Shown piece by piece: positions 25,283 through 25,655 of a DNA stretch of 25,655 bases. Source of the stretch: an uncultured bacterium. GTDB taxonomy: Bacteria; Bacillota; Clostridia; Lachnospirales; Lachnospiraceae. Below the pieces are notes generated by a model. The model was not told the origin of the DNA. It did no database searches and was given only the letters and a program-made list of their open reading frames with translations. The stretch is taken from positions 1 through 25,655 of the forward strand of contig CAJMNU010000012.1 in assembly GCA_905214855.1 (NCBI GenBank), written 5' to 3'. The position numbers were made by a program, and so were the translations under genes. Within the stretch, counting starts at the first letter, position 1. Every line of letters begins with the position of its first letter.

Positions 25283-25655
25283 TTAGTTCAATTCTGCAAA
25301 GTATTTGATTGTTCTAACCATCTGGCTTGTGTAGGAGTTCTCGTTATCATACCAAGAAACAACCTGTACCTGATATAAATCATCGCCAACTTTAGAAACC
25401 ATAGTCTGTGTAGCATCGAACAGGGAGCCGTATCTCATACCGATAACATCAGAAGAAACGATCTGATCCTCATTGTAACCAAAGGACTCAGAAGCTGCTG
25501 CCTTCATAGCTGCATTGATTCCTTCTTTAGTTACATCTGCACCCTTAACAACTGCTGTCAGGATTGTTGTGGATCCTGTCGGAACCGGAACACGCTGTGC
25601 AGAACCGATCAGCTTGCCGTTCAGCTCTGGGATAACCAAACCGATTGCTTTTGCA
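25283..25655 (-). CDS. gap: Glyceraldehyde-3-phosphate dehydrogenase, C-terminal part, cut by window edge
   Basis: GapA oxidises glyceraldehyde 3-phosphate to 1,3-bisphosphoglycerate with NAD. Only the last 123 or so residues are in the window; the NAD domain and the catalytic cysteine lie beyond the right edge. The visible catalytic-domain sequence contains [20 protein letters not shown], then [32 protein letters not shown] and the near-C-terminal [20 protein letters not shown], all typical of the family. It is the first gene seen of the gap-pgk-tpiA-gpmI cluster and is followed by its own terminator. Confidence 0.97.
   Translation of the reverse strand, partial: AKAIGLVIPELNGKLIGSAQRVPVPTGSTTILTAVVKGADVTKEGINAAMKAAASESFGYNEDQIVSSDVIGMRYGSLFDATQTMVSKVGDDLYQVQVVSWYDNENSYTSQMVRTIKYFAELN

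Overview
The window looks like a low-GC, AT-rich Firmicute of class Clostridia, most likely a Lachnospiraceae gut anaerobe. This is inferred from the hrcA-grpE-dnaK order with a perfect CIRCE operator, the gap-pgk-tpiA-gpmI glycolytic cluster, strong AGGAGG-type ribosome binding sites and the character of the proteins. No tRNA, rRNA, CRISPR array, insertion sequence or phage gene was seen. Almost everything is on the minus strand; only a 3D-domain secreted protein (2887-3621) and a zinc-ribbon membrane protein (16691-17386) are on the plus strand.

Layout. (1) 1-2724, minus: the class I heat-shock operon hrcA-grpE-dnaK (dnaK runs off the left edge), driven by a consensus promoter with CIRCE just downstream. 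(2) 2776-3721: a divergent gene for a secreted 3D-domain cell-wall protein with its own consensus promoter and a bidirectional terminator shared with the next gene. (3) 3720-4517, minus: a lone SsuC/TauC-type ABC permease. (4) 4592-16584, minus: a long closely spaced run of an MsbA-like ABC exporter, a sensor histidine kinase without an adjacent response regulator, a GerMN-domain lipoprotein, comEC, holA, and a heterodimeric BmrC/BmrD-like multidrug exporter pair, closed by a terminator. (5) 16691-17455: a zinc-ribbon membrane protein of unknown role and a long hairpin terminator. (6) 17570-21308, minus: a LysR regulator, a DUF3100 membrane protein, a directly abutting small membrane protein and an ATZ/TRZ-type amidohydrolase. 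This reads as a small uptake-and-deamination cassette and is the best candidate here for an undescribed system. (7) 21332-25655, minus: the glycolytic cluster gap (partial)-pgk-tpiA-gpmI. The pgk frame is broken: about 16 nt appear to be missing from its middle, so as written it encodes two incompatible half-proteins.

How the genes work together. The triose-phosphate enzymes form the lower-glycolysis unit, with terminators after gap and after gpmI. The heat-shock operon is autoregulated through HrcA and CIRCE. In the long central run the exporter, kinase and lipoprotein may form an envelope-sensing set resembling in layout the actinobacterial MtrB-LpqB pair, while comEC and holA are housekeeping or DNA-handling genes. 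Points worth a second look are the pgk lesion, the DUF3100/amidohydrolase cassette with a perfect dyad at its promoter, the lack of a standard start codon where the comEC family N-terminus should begin, and the kinase without a partner.
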